DNA of 64,000 nt from PGZG01 sp046292765. GTDB lineage: Bacteria; Pseudomonadota; Gammaproteobacteria; Pseudomonadales; Alcanivoracaceae. The stretch covers positions 62,001 to 126,000 of the forward strand of contig JBKBQA010000007.1 in the NCBI GenBank assembly GCA_046292765.1, in the 5' to 3' direction. A model generated the notes under the pieces. It made no database searches. It worked only from the letters and a program-made list of their open reading frames with translations, and was not told where the DNA came from. Shown piece by piece: positions 41,201 through 50,282 of this stretch (the stretch's first letter is position 1; each line of letters opens with the position of its first letter). The position numbers and the translations under genes are program-made.

Positions 41201-43343
41201 CAAGCTGTACCGGATCAAGAACCTGTTTCGCATACTGCTCCCAGACCCGACTGCGAACAAAGAGTTCATACAAATCCGGGTCGATATGATCGCTATCGCG
41301 CATTTTTTTCATAATCGACAGCGCCTGCGAGATCTTCATCGGATCCTTGTAGGGGCGATCACGCGCCGTCAACGCCTCGAAAATATCGGCAATGGCCATC
41401 ATTCTGGCCGGCCAGGACATCTGCTCGCGGGTCAACCCGCGGGGAAAGCCCGTGCCGTCCATCTTTTCATGGTGCCCGCCAGCATACTCCGGCACCCGTC
41501 GCAACTTGCGCGGGAACGGCAGCGACTCCAGCATGTCGATGGTCACCTGCATATGGTTATTGATGATTTGCCGCTCTTCGGCAGTCAGGGTGCCGCGCTC
41601 GATGCAGAGATTGTAGACCTCATTGTCGGTGAGCAGCGGCTGCTCCTGCCCGGCGGCATCCCGCCAGCGCCGGGCGGCAATGGCACGAACCCTGTCCTTG
41701 CTTTGTTCGGCCATGAACTCACCGCCCTTATTGGCCGTTTCAATGAAGGCGAGCTCTTCATCCAGCACCACTAACTGATCACGTAGCGCCATCTCCAGCT
41801 CGCTCCGACGTTGTGGCTCGGAGAGAATGGCGCGTAATGCATCCCGTTCATACTGTCCTTTCAGGGCTGCAAACCGGGTTCGGACCGTGTCGATACGGTC
41901 GCATAGCGTATGCAGCTTGGTGGACTTGTCGAGCACCGAATCCGGGGTGGCGAGCTTGCCGCAGTCATGCATCCAGGCCGCGACATGCAGTTCGTACCAG
42001 CCGTCATCATCCAGAGTAAAATCACGGAATGCGCCGGTGTCCTCACAGGCGGCACGGGCAAGCAACTCGGTCAGCAGGGGCACACGCTGGCAATGGCCAG
42101 ACGTATGGGGACTCTTGGCATCGATCGCCTGGGCAATCACCTTGATAAAGGCATCCAGCAGATTCTTCAGCTCCTGCACCAGAATGAGGTTGTTCAGGGC
42201 TATCGCGGCATAGCTCGACAGGGCCCGCACCAATGGCTCGATATGTTCCGAGAACGGAACAATTTCGCGGCTCTGCGGGTGCCGGGCATTGACCAACTGC
42301 AGCACGCCGATCACCTCATTGAGATGGTTCAGCAGCGGAATGGTCAGAAACGATACCGAGCGATAGCCGTGCCGCTCATCAAAGGCCTTGGTCCCGGAAA
42401 AGTCGAACTGATCAGAACAGTAAGCGTCGGGGATATTGACCAGCTGGCCACTGATGGCGACATGGGCAGCAATGTGATGATGATTCTCTGCGCCCTCGGC
42501 ATCACGCAGTGGAATGACGGGCAAGCTGATCGTGTTACCACTGGAGCCGCCCTGATTAATCTTCAGAGTATCGTTACGAACCAGCGCAAACTCAAGTCGG
42601 GGCGAGTGGTTGTCATCGCGCAGTAGATAGAGGGAGCCACCATCCGCGAAGGTCATGGCCTGCGCTTCGGTGAGGATACGCTCCAGCAGGCGGCCCGTGT
42701 TGGGCTCACCAGACAGCGCCACCAGCAGCTCTTTCTGATCGTGCATGGTGCGCTGCTGCTGGATGGCAATGGCGGCAAAGCTGGCCAGCACTCGCACCAC
42801 GGGTTCCAGAGAGGGACTGAACGGCACCACTTCGCCACTGACCTCATCGGTGGCATTCAATAGCTGCAGCACTGCCACCAGCTCACCAAACTCGGTCATC
42901 AACGGCACCGTCAGCACCGACCGGGTGTGGTAGCCAAACTGCTGGTCAAAGGCCCGGGTACCGGAAAAGTCGAACTCTTCGACGTCATAGGCATTGGCGA
43001 TATTGACCAGCTGTCCGGTCAAGCCGGTATGGCTGGCCACGTTCTGATGGTTGGCCATGCCATTCCGGTACATGGGGATAGCGGGATAATGGATGCTGCC
43101 GCCACTGGAGCCGCCGAGCTGGATGCTCAGACTGCGGTTGCGGACGATGGCAAACTCCAGTCGCGCCGCAGTGGCATGCCCCTCGACCATGTAGAGGGTG
43201 CCGCCGTCTGCGTGGGTCAGCTGGCGAGCCTCCTCCAATACCGTTTCGCACAGCCGGGCGATGTCGTGCTGGGCAGTAATGCGCTGGGCAACCTTCACCA
43301 GGCGCTGGTAGTGATGCAGGGAGATGTTGCTGGTGTCATCCAT
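41172..43343 (-). CDS. GAF-GAF-HD-GYP protein, predicted c-di-GMP phosphodiesterase
   Basis: A 723-residue cytoplasmic protein. Two similar GAF domains (about residues 15-195 and 210-385) share the motifs GQLVNI and FDFSGTKAFD, suggesting an internal duplication that binds a nucleotide or another small ligand. The C-terminal HD-GYP domain contains HDCGKLATPDSVLDK, and later HHEKMDGTGFPRGL, the GYP signature with F for Y. A helical insertion separates these motifs. Predicted to degrade c-di-GMP, opposing the GGDEF enzyme nearby. Divergent from thrS. Confidence 0.9.
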   Translation of the reverse strand: MDDTSNISLHHYQRLVKVAQRITAQHDIARLCETVLEEARQLTHADGGTLYMVEGHATAARLEFAIVRNRSLSIQLGGSSGGSIHYPAIPMYRNGMANHQNVASHTGLTGQLVNIANAYDVEEFDFSGTRAFDQQFGYHTRSVLTVPLMTEFGELVAVLQLLNATDEVSGEVVPFSPSLEPVVRVLASFAAIAIQQQRTMHDQKELLVALSGEPNTGRLLERILTEAQAMTFADGGSLYLLRDDNHSPRLEFALVRNDTLKINQGGSSGNTISLPVIPLRDAEGAENHHHIAAHVAISGQLVNIPDAYCSDQFDFSGTKAFDERHGYRSVSFLTIPLLNHLNEVIGVLQLVNARHPQSREIVPFSEHIEPLVRALSSYAAIALNNLILVQELKNLLDAFIKVIAQAIDAKSPHTSGHCQRVPLLTELLARAACEDTGAFRDFTLDDDGWYELHVAAWMHDCGKLATPDSVLDKSTKLHTLCDRIDTVRTRFAALKGQYERDALRAILSEPQRRSELEMALRDQLVVLDEELAFIETANKGGEFMAEQSKDRVRAIAARRWRDAAGQEQPLLTDNEVYNLCIERGTLTAEERQIINNHMQVTIDMLESLPFPRKLRRVPEYAGGHHEKMDGTGFPRGLTREQMSWPARMMAIADIFEALTARDRPYKDPMKISQALSIMKKMRDSDHIDPDLYELFVRSRVWEQYAKQVLDPVQLDVQDASAYC

Positions 43344-43483
43344 GGGCCGGGCATCCTGGGGGGCGGCGAATGGTCAGAATACGGAGCAACGATAGCACAG
43401 CCCGGGGCGGCGGAGGGTGGCAAAGCCACCCCGGATTCCCTAGACTTCTGCGGTTCTGTAGCAACCTGTCGTGAAGCACTCCC

Positions 43484-45400
43484 ATGAGCGTCTCCTACCG
43501 CCTGCCCGACGGGGCAGAAATGGCCTTTGACCAACCCGTATCGGGTCTGGAGCTGGCTGACCGCATTAGCAAAAAGCTGGCCAAGCAGGCCCTTGCCGTT
43601 AAGGTCAACGGCGTTCTCCGGGACGTTTATCTGCCGATGCCGGCTGACGCCACGGTGGAGATCATCACCCGCGAAGACGACGACGGCCTTGAGCTGATCC
43701 GGCACGACGCCGCCCACATCATGGCCGAGGCAGTGCAAGAGCTGTTCCCGGGCACTCAGGTGACCATAGGCCCGACCATTGAAAACGGCTTTTATTACGA
43801 TTTCCATCGCCAGCAGCCCTTCACACCGGAGGACCTGAAATCGATCGAGAAGCGCATGCACGAGATCGTCAAGCGCAATGAGGATATCCGCCGCGAGGTC
43901 TGGGACCGCGATGAAGCCGTCGCCTTTTTCCTCCAGCACGGCGAGACCTTCAAGGCCGAGATTATTCGCGACCTGCCGGCCGATCAGGAAGTCAGCCTGT
44001 ATCGCCAGGGCAACTTCATCGATCTGTGCCGCGGCCCGCACCTGCCCAGTACCAGCAAGCTCGGCGATGGCTTCAAGCTGACCAAGGTGGCCGGCGCCTA
44101 CTGGCGTGGCGACAGCAACAATCCGCAGCTGCAACGCATTTATGGCACCGCCTGGCGCAACAAGGATGAGCTGAACGCTTACCTTAAACAGATCGAAGAA
44201 GCGGAAAAGCGCGACCACCGCAAGCTCGGCCGCAAAATGGGCCTGTTCCATCAGCAGGAAGAAGCGGTCGGCAGCATGTTCTGGCACCCGAAGGGCTGGC
44301 GCCTGCGCCGCACTCTGGAGAACTACATCCGCGGCAAAATGGAACGCAACGGCTATCAGGAAGTGAACACGCCGCAGATGATGGACCGCAAGCTGTGGGA
44401 GCAGTCCGGCCACTGGGACAAGTACGGCGATGACATGTTCACCGTCTGCACCCATGATCACCGCGACATGGCCATCAAGCCGATGAATTGCCCCGGGCAT
44501 GTGCAGATTTTCAATCAGGGCCTGAAGAGCTACCGCGACCTGCCGATCCGCCTCGGCGAGTTCACCACCCTGTTCCGCAATGAAGCCCATGGCGCCCTGC
44601 ATGGCCTGATGCGGGCGCGCACCTTCGGCCAGGACGATGCCCACATCTTCTGCACTGAAGCACAGATCAATGAAGAGACCGCCAACTTCATCAAGATGCT
44701 GCGCGAGGTTTATGCCGATTTTGGCTTCACCGACATCAAGGTAATGTTCTCGGATCGCCCAGCCAATCGCGCCGGCTCTGATGAAACCTGGGACCGGGCC
44801 GAAGCCGCCCTGAAAGCGGCCGTGGAAAGCGTCGGCCTCGACTACAAACTCAATCCCGGCGAAGGCGCCTTCTACGGCCCGAAACTGGAGTTCCAGTTAC
44901 GCGATGCAATCGGTCGAGACTGGCAGTGCGGTACCCTGCAGGTGGATTTTGTGCTGCCGGAACGACTCGACGCCGAATACGTCGGCGAAGACTCCGCGCG
45001 CCACCGCCCGGTGATGCTGCACCGCGCCGTGCTCGGCTCGCTGGAGCGATTCCTTGGTATCGTTATCGAATCCACTGCCGGGTACCTGCCGCTGTGGCTG
45101 TCGCCATTGCCGGTGGTAGTCGCCACCATTACCAACGCAGTGGACGACTATGCTCGTGAAGTATCCAGGGCGCTAACCGACGCAGGCGTGATCAACGAGA
45201 TTGATCTGCGCAATGAAAAAATCGGCTACAAGGTTCGCGAGCACTCGAAGTCAAAAGTACCGATAATCTTTGTGCTCGGTGAAAAAGAAGCAGCGGAACG
45301 ACAGGTTGCGATTCGTCGTCTCGGCAGTCAGGACACCGAGACCTTGTCCCTCGACGCTGCCATCGCCCTGCTGCGCGACCAGACCCGCATGCCACTGTAG
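43484..45400 (+). CDS. thrS: Threonyl-tRNA synthetase
   Basis: Charges tRNA-Thr. The 638 residues contain the TGS domain (1-65), the editing domain with HxxxH (HDAAHIMAE) and the class II core: zinc ligands in NCPGHVQIF and LHRAVLG, motif 2 RNEAHGALHGLMRARTF, motif 3 GSLERF and the anticodon-binding domain. It is not followed by infC-rpmI-rplT as in most gammaproteobacteria but by hisI and cysS. Its C-terminal half (FVLPERLDAEYVGEDSARHRPVMLHRA) looks closer to alphaproteobacterial ThrS by memory, so it may be acquired or a second copy. Confidence 0.96.
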   Translation: MSVSYRLPDGAEMAFDQPVSGLELADRISKKLAKQALAVKVNGVLRDVYLPMPADATVEIITREDDDGLELIRHDAAHIMAEAVQELFPGTQVTIGPTIENGFYYDFHRQQPFTPEDLKSIEKRMHEIVKRNEDIRREVWDRDEAVAFFLQHGETFKAEIIRDLPADQEVSLYRQGNFIDLCRGPHLPSTSKLGDGFKLTKVAGAYWRGDSNNPQLQRIYGTAWRNKDELNAYLKQIEEAEKRDHRKLGRKMGLFHQQEEAVGSMFWHPKGWRLRRTLENYIRGKMERNGYQEVNTPQMMDRKLWEQSGHWDKYGDDMFTVCTHDHRDMAIKPMNCPGHVQIFNQGLKSYRDLPIRLGEFTTLFRNEAHGALHGLMRARTFGQDDAHIFCTEAQINEETANFIKMLREVYADFGFTDIKVMFSDRPANRAGSDETWDRAEAALKAAVESVGLDYKLNPGEGAFYGPKLEFQLRDAIGRDWQCGTLQVDFVLPERLDAEYVGEDSARHRPVMLHRAVLGSLERFLGIVIESTAGYLPLWLSPLPVVVATITNAVDDYAREVSRALTDAGVINEIDLRNEKIGYKVREHSKSKVPIIFVLGEKEAAERQVAIRRLGSQDTETLSLDAAIALLRDQTRMPL

Positions 45401-45464
45401 TAGCAACAATAGTAGTGGCATCAGGAGCGGCAATCCTGCCGCGATTCCCCGGACGAGGGCGCCC

Positions 45465-45896
45465 ATGTTCAAAGACAACGAACACCAACCCAGCGGCTTT
45501 CGCCTGCCCATCGGCGACGCCCTCGACCAGCTGCGCTATAACGACGCCGGCCTCATCCCCGCCATTGCCCGCCAGCACGATAACGGCGAGGTACTGATGA
45601 TGGCATGGATGAACCGTGCTGCCATTGAGGAGACCCTCGCCACCGGCCAGGTCTGCTACTACTCCCGCTCCCGTGGCGGCCTGTGGCGCAAGGGCGAATC
45701 CTCTGGCCAGACGCAGAAGCTGGTTAGCCTGCGTATCGATTGCGATGGCGACACCTTGTTGCTGGATGTAGATCAGACCGGCCCCGCCTGCCACACCGGC
45801 CGCCGTGATTGCTTCTTCTGGCGCGTTGATGGCGACCAGATCGAACTCGACAAAGCCCCGCTGATCAGCCCTGACCAGCTTTACGGTAAAAAGTGA
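45465..45896 (+). CDS. hisI: Phosphoribosyl-AMP cyclohydrolase
   Basis: Opens the adenine ring of PR-AMP in histidine biosynthesis. The ATG at 45465 gives 143 residues, a stand-alone HisI without the HisE domain. Motifs: LIPAIARQHDNGEVLMMAWMN, YYSRSRGGLWRKGESSG, and the metal-binding CDGDTLLLDVDQTGPACHTGRRDCFFW with the three conserved cysteines. It lies 64 bases after thrS and overlaps cysS by one base (TGATG), away from any other his gene in the window. Confidence 0.92.
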   Translation: MFKDNEHQPSGFRLPIGDALDQLRYNDAGLIPAIARQHDNGEVLMMAWMNRAAIEETLATGQVCYYSRSRGGLWRKGESSGQTQKLVSLRIDCDGDTLLLDVDQTGPACHTGRRDCFFWRVDGDQIELDKAPLISPDQLYGKK

Positions 45897-47284
45897 TGAG
45901 CCTGCAGATCCACAACACTCTCTCTGGCAAGAAAGAAGCCTTTGTCCCGCTCGATCCGAATCGGGTGACCATGTATGTCTGCGGCCCTACCGTGTACAAC
46001 TATGTGCATATCGGCAATGCCCGCCCAGTGGTGGTGTTCGATTTGCTGTTCCGGGTGCTGCGTCGCCTGTACGGCGAGCAGCAGGTGGTATATGCACGCA
46101 ACATCACCGATATCGACGACAAAATCATGAACGCCGCGCGTGAAATCGGCGAACCGATCAGCACCATCACCGATCGCTTCAGTGCGGCTTATGCAGAAGA
46201 CATGGCCGCCTTGCACGCCCTGCCGCCGACTATCGTTCCCCATGCCACCGACCATGTCGGCGACATGATCAGCATGATCGAAACGCTGATCCGCAAGGGG
46301 CATGCCTATACTGCGCAAGGCCATGTGTTGTTCGCAGTGGAGTCGATGCCGAACTATGGCCAGCTATCAAAGCGCTCACTCGATGACATGATTGCCGGCG
46401 CCCGCGTCGAAGTCGCGCCTTACAAAAAATATCCGGGCGATTTTGTGCTCTGGAAGCCTAGCAGTGACGACCAGCCCGGCTGGGACTCCCCCTGGGGTCG
46501 CGGCCGACCCGGCTGGCATATCGAATGCTCGGCGATGATCAGTCGCCATCTTGGCAAGGTTATTGATATTCATGGCGGCGGCCAGGATCTGATTTTTCCG
46601 CACCACGAAAATGAAATTGCCCAGGGGTGCTGCGCCCATGACACCGATTATGTGCGCTACTGGATGCACAACGGCTATATCAATATCGATGGCGAGAAGA
46701 TGTCAAAGTCACTTGGCAACTTCCGACTGGTGCGCGAGCTGCTGAAGCAATATCGTGGCGAAGTGCTGCGCTTTGCCTTGCTGTCGTCACATTATCGCTC
46801 GCCACTGAGCTTCAGTGAGGAAGTGCTGCGACAGGCCGAGTCGACCCTCGACTCGCTCTACTATGCCCTGCTCGGCCGAGGCGAACAGATCACCACCCAG
46901 CCTGATTACCAGCTCGCCGACGATCACCCGGTGTTGACTGCACTGCTGGATGACCTGAACAGCGCCGGGGCCATCAGTGCCCTGCACGCCATCGCCGCGC
47001 AATTGAACAAGGCCGACGACGCTGACAAACCGCCCCTGAAAGCCGAGCTGCTGGCCGCCGCCGACCTGCTTGGCTTGCTGCAACAGGAGCCTGCCAGCTG
47101 GTTCCAGAACAAGGGAGCCAAGGATGGCCTCGGTAGCGAGCAGATCGACGCGCTGATCGCCGAACGTAAAGCCGCCAAGAAGGCGAAGGACTTCGCCCGC
47201 TCTGATGCTATTCGCGACCAACTACTGGCCGCCGGCATCGTTCTCGAAGACACCCGCGAAGGCACTCGCTGGTCACGCACCTAG
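45896..47284 (+). CDS. cysS: Cysteinyl-tRNA synthetase
   Basis: Charges tRNA-Cys. The 462 residues show the class I HIGH motif as HIGN (YNYVHIGNARPVVVFD), zinc-binding Cys in YVCGPTVY, WHIECSAM, HHENE, and KMSKS as KMSKSLGNF. The wording CGPTVYNYVHIGNARPVVVFD is typical of alphaproteobacterial CysS rather than the CGITVYDLCHIGHGR of E. coli. The ATG at 45896 shares one base with the hisI stop; a GTG one codon earlier is possible. Third gene of the thrS-hisI-cysS run. Confidence 0.95.
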   Translation: MSLQIHNTLSGKKEAFVPLDPNRVTMYVCGPTVYNYVHIGNARPVVVFDLLFRVLRRLYGEQQVVYARNITDIDDKIMNAAREIGEPISTITDRFSAAYAEDMAALHALPPTIVPHATDHVGDMISMIETLIRKGHAYTAQGHVLFAVESMPNYGQLSKRSLDDMIAGARVEVAPYKKYPGDFVLWKPSSDDQPGWDSPWGRGRPGWHIECSAMISRHLGKVIDIHGGGQDLIFPHHENEIAQGCCAHDTDYVRYWMHNGYINIDGEKMSKSLGNFRLVRELLKQYRGEVLRFALLSSHYRSPLSFSEEVLRQAESTLDSLYYALLGRGEQITTQPDYQLADDHPVLTALLDDLNSAGAISALHAIAAQLNKADDADKPPLKAELLAAADLLGLLQQEPASWFQNKGAKDGLGSEQIDALIAERKAAKKAKDFARSDAIRDQLLAAGIVLEDTREGTRWSRT

Positions 47285-47317
47285 GGCGCTGCTCCTTTCG
47301 GGCCGACACTCCTGCAC

Positions 47318-47350
47318 CGCTCTATATGCAACAAAGTGGCAAATAGAGCG
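47318..47350. repeat. Inverted repeat upstream of yidD
   Basis: Arms 47318-47329 (CGCTCTATATGC) and 47339-47350 (GCAAATAGAGCG) pair over 12 bp with one mismatch around a nine-base loop. No T-tract follows. It may end cysS transcription or be an operator of the downstream zinc-related cluster. It does not fit the Zur box I know. Confidence 0.5.
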
Positions 47351-47390
47351 CAAACCCCCTATCCTTCGCCGGACCAGATATGTCCCCCGG

Positions 47391-47654
47391 ATGATGATGA
47401 AGCGCCTGCTACTGGCCCTGATCCGCAGCTATCAGTTCCTGCTCAGTCCCTGGGTGGGGAACCAGTGCCGTTTCTATCCCACCTGCTCCCATTATGCCGC
47501 TGAGGCCATTGAGCGCCATGGCGCCCTGTGCGGCGGCTGGCTCGCCGTGCGACGGATCGGCAAGTGCCACCCCTGGCACCCGGGCGGGATGGATCCGGTG
47601 CCCAAGACGTCCCCCTGCCGCAGCTGCGACAATCACGGGGAGACACCGCGATGA
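47391..47654 (+). CDS. yidD: Membrane protein insertion efficiency factor YidD
   Basis: Small protein that aids membrane-protein insertion. The 87 residues contain the whole family signature: LLLALIRSYQFLLSPWVGNQCRFYPTCSHYAAEAIERHG and GKCHPWHPGGMDPVP, with conserved Cys and His. Three successive ATG codons (47391, 47394, 47397) leave the exact start open. It is normally found between rnpA and yidC; here it is displaced and overlaps a gene of the zinc-related cluster by four bases, so it may be a second copy. Confidence 0.9.
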   Translation: MMMKRLLLALIRSYQFLLSPWVGNQCRFYPTCSHYAAEAIERHGALCGGWLAVRRIGKCHPWHPGGMDPVPKTSPCRSCDNHGETPR

Positions 47655-47986
47655 GAATCCCCGGCGCCCGTCAGTCTGCCGTGCTGGTGATTCTGGTGGT
47701 GCTGGCCCAGACCCTGCTGGCCTGGCACATGCCCAGCCACCTCGGCGACCATATTCACCCTGCTGACAGCATCAGCGCCGAGACCGGGCAGGACCACGAC
47801 ACCGGCGCCAAGACGGGCGATTCCTGCCCCCTTGGCATTAATGGCCACGGCCTGGCGTTAGCTGGCTCGGCACCTGCCAGCACAAGCGACGACCAGCGCG
47901 CCCGGTTTATCACCCCCTATCATTCTCACTCCGGTATGGTGGCGCTGATCGCCCCCAGCGCCCGGGGCCCACCCCTGAAAGCCTGA
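47651..47986 (+). CDS. Small secreted Cys/His-containing protein
   Basis: Unrecognised 111-residue protein with a signal peptide (ARQSAVLVILVVLAQTLLAW), then a His/Asp-rich segment (HMPSHLGDHIHPAD, QDHDTGAK) and a single CPLG motif. The composition suggests a periplasmic metal-binding role, similar in flavour to small DUF2946-type proteins near metal transporters; this is inference. Its ATG overlaps the yidD stop by four bases, and the His-rich outer-membrane protein follows 47 bases later. Confidence 0.65.
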   Translation: MRIPGARQSAVLVILVVLAQTLLAWHMPSHLGDHIHPADSISAETGQDHDTGAKTGDSCPLGINGHGLALAGSAPASTSDDQRARFITPYHSHSGMVALIAPSARGPPLKA

Positions 47987-48033
47987 CACACACTTCCACT
48001 TTTTTGTGTTTCTAACGCTTTCAGGAGCTATAC

Positions 48034-49326
48034 ATGAGCAAGTCATTCCCTTTACTGGCGGGCGCGCTGTCCGCTGCCCTGCTGTCCGGCGCCGTTTCTG
48101 CCGAGGACACCAACCGAACCCACCCGGGCCAAACTGGCGTCGACCGCGCCCGCACCGCCGGCAATCAGTTCAACCCGGCCATCTCGGTGATTCTCGATGG
48201 CGTCTTCTATCACGCTTCGCGAGAGGTCGAGGCTCCCGCCGGCTTCGACAGCCATGATCATGGTCATGGTCATGATCACGGCCACGGCCCCGAGGAAGGG
48301 TTCAGTCTGCGTGAAGCCGAGATCACTTTCTCCGCGTCCATCGATAACTACTTCGATGGTGTCATGACCCTCGCGATTGAAGGCAATGAGGGCATTGAAG
48401 TGGAAGAGGCCTACCTGCTGACCCGCTCCCTACCGGCTGGCCTGCAAATCAAGGCAGGGCGATTCCTTTCCGACATCGGCTATATCAACCGCCAGCACCC
48501 ACATGACTGGCAATTCGTTGACCGCCCGCTGGTCAGCGAACTGCTGTTCGGCGAACACGGCCTGCAGGACACTGGCCTGCAGCTGTCCTGGCTTCCCTCC
48601 ACGGACGTCTATACCCGCTTCGGCATTGAAGTGCTTCAGGGTGAAGGCAGCATTGCCACGCAGGATGTCCACGAGGAGCTGGAAGAGGAATCTGGCCCGC
48701 GTCTTTACACCGCCTTTGCCAAGTTCTCGCCGGATCTGGGCTTCAATCATGCCGTGATGTTCGGTGCATCTGCGGGGCTTTCATCATCGTTCCGCAAGGA
48801 AGTGGAGCATCATGATGATGACGAGCTGGCGCTGTGGGATGGCAAAGGCTGGTTCGCCGGTGTCGATGCGGTCTACAAGCACTCTTCCGGCAAGCCGTTT
48901 GGTCATGGCAACTGGGTGGTACAGGCAGAGTACTACTTGCGCGAAATCAAGGCGGATTACACCGAGATAGATACCAACACCGATACCATTACCGACCAGT
49001 TCACTTCCCGCTCGCGTCAGGATGGCTTCTACCTGCAGGGCATCTATGGCTTTGCGCCGCGCTGGAACGCAGGCCTTCGGGTTGATGCCGTTGGCCTGAC
49101 CAACAAAAGCCTTGAAGCCGACGGCGGTGACTTCGAATCGTTCGACAGCTCCTGGCGCTATACCGGTCAGATCAGCTTTATGCCCACCGAGTTTTCGCGG
49201 CTGCGGCTGCAAGTCAGCCAGCTGGATTATGACCACGACCATGGTGGTGGCCATCACCACACACCCTGGACCGTGATGCTGCAATACAATGTCAGCCTTG
49301 GCGCTCACGGCGCCCATCAGTTCTGA
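48034..49326 (+). CDS. His-rich outer-membrane protein, probably zinc-responsive
   Basis: A 430-residue beta-barrel-like protein with a signal peptide (MSKSFPLLAGALSAALLSGAVSA). A loop near residue 73 is packed with HDHGHGHDHGHG, and further His clusters occur near residue 255 (EHHDDD) and near the C-terminus (DHDHGGGHHHTP); alternating hydrophobic strands run throughout and the protein ends in a C-terminal aromatic. Such proteins are encoded next to Zur-regulated zinc transporters in proteobacteria and probably help zinc cross the outer membrane. A hairpin separates it from the ABC transporter genes. Confidence 0.82.
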   Translation: MSKSFPLLAGALSAALLSGAVSAEDTNRTHPGQTGVDRARTAGNQFNPAISVILDGVFYHASREVEAPAGFDSHDHGHGHDHGHGPEEGFSLREAEITFSASIDNYFDGVMTLAIEGNEGIEVEEAYLLTRSLPAGLQIKAGRFLSDIGYINRQHPHDWQFVDRPLVSELLFGEHGLQDTGLQLSWLPSTDVYTRFGIEVLQGEGSIATQDVHEELEEESGPRLYTAFAKFSPDLGFNHAVMFGASAGLSSSFRKEVEHHDDDELALWDGKGWFAGVDAVYKHSSGKPFGHGNWVVQAEYYLREIKADYTEIDTNTDTITDQFTSRSRQDGFYLQGIYGFAPRWNAGLRVDAVGLTNKSLEADGGDFESFDSSWRYTGQISFMPTEFSRLRLQVSQLDYDHDHGGGHHHTPWTVMLQYNVSLGAHGAHQF

Positions 49327-49335
49327 CAGGCGCTG

Positions 49336-49365
49336 GATGTCGGCGTGGCCAGCCACGCCGACATC
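49336..49365. other. Hairpin between the outer-membrane protein and the zinc ABC genes
   Basis: Perfect 14-bp inverted repeat (49336-49349 with 49352-49365) separated by two bases. No T-tract. It lies ten bases after the upstream stop and twelve before the next start, so it may tune expression within one transcript. Confidence 0.7.
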
Positions 49366-49376
49366 GGCACAACCGG

Positions 49377-50282
49377 ATGACGACTGTGACAAGAACGCTT
49401 CTGATATTGCTGCTGACGATCGTCTCGTCTCAGGTCCAGGCACAGGCACAGGCCCGCCTGAACGTGGTCGCAACCGTCAGCAACATGGCCATGCTTGCCA
49501 GTACCGTGGGCGGTGATCAGGTTCAGGTCACCACATTGGCGCCGCCGGACCGCGATGCCCACCATCTGGAGGTGCGTCCGGCCATGATGGTGGCCCTGCG
49601 TCAGGCTGATCTGGTCGTTGCGGTGGGAGCAGAGCTGGAGATTGGCTGGTTACCCCCCGCCATTCAGGGTGCGAAAAATCCGCGCATTAACCCCGGACAA
49701 CCCGCTCATTTCGAAGCGGCCGTCCATGTCACCCTGATTGACCCGGTGCCGGATGCCAATCGGTCCATGGGCGATGTTCATGCCGACGGCAATCCGCACG
49801 TGTATCTGGATCCGGTCCGTATGACTGTCATCGCTCATGCACTGGCTGACTCGCTGGCGGCATTGCGTCCCGAATTTTCCGACCACTTCCATCAACGTGC
49901 GGAAGCGTTTGCCAAACAGGTTGAGGATCGGCTGCCAGCGTGGCGCCATACCACCACCGCCGCGCCCGGCGTACTGCTGTTCCATGCCGACGCCAACTAT
50001 CTCGCCCGACTTTTCTCGGTGCCGGTACACGGATATCTGGAGCCGGTACCGGGCATACCACCAAGCGGGAGGCATCTGGCCAATTTGACCCGCGCACTGC
50101 GCGGTCAGCAAGGCGTGCTGATCATGCCCATGTACCAACCCCGTCGAAACGCTCGACTGGTGGAGTCGGAACTGGGCTGGCCGGTATACCAGCTCCCGAC
50201 CCAGGTGCCATTGAACGGGTCGGCCGATGATTATCTTGCGCTGATCGACCGATGGGCCGATGCCATGGCCGGAACGCAATGA
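49377..50282 (+). CDS. Zinc ABC transporter substrate-binding protein (ZnuA-like)
   Basis: Periplasmic metal-binding protein of the cluster-9 family. The 301 residues begin with a signal peptide (RTLLILLLTIVSSQVQAQ). The metal-site His residues are visible in DRDAHHLEVRP near residue 60, GDVHADGNPHVYLDP near 135 and FHADANYLARLF near 205. The long His-rich loop of classic ZnuA is reduced. It overlaps the ATPase gene by four bases. Zinc is preferred to manganese because of the neighbours (His-rich OMP, FolE2); this is inferred. Confidence 0.85.
   Translation: MTTVTRTLLILLLTIVSSQVQAQAQARLNVVATVSNMAMLASTVGGDQVQVTTLAPPDRDAHHLEVRPAMMVALRQADLVVAVGAELEIGWLPPAIQGAKNPRINPGQPAHFEAAVHVTLIDPVPDANRSMGDVHADGNPHVYLDPVRMTVIAHALADSLAALRPEFSDHFHQRAEAFAKQVEDRLPAWRHTTTAAPGVLLFHADANYLARLFSVPVHGYLEPVPGIPPSGRHLANLTRALRGQQGVLIMPMYQPRRNARLVESELGWPVYQLPTQVPLNGSADDYLALIDRWADAMAGTQ

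Noticed and set aside
43295..44644. 449-codon minus-strand open frame
   Set aside because: Antisense shadow of thrS that runs into the HD-GYP start; no domain.
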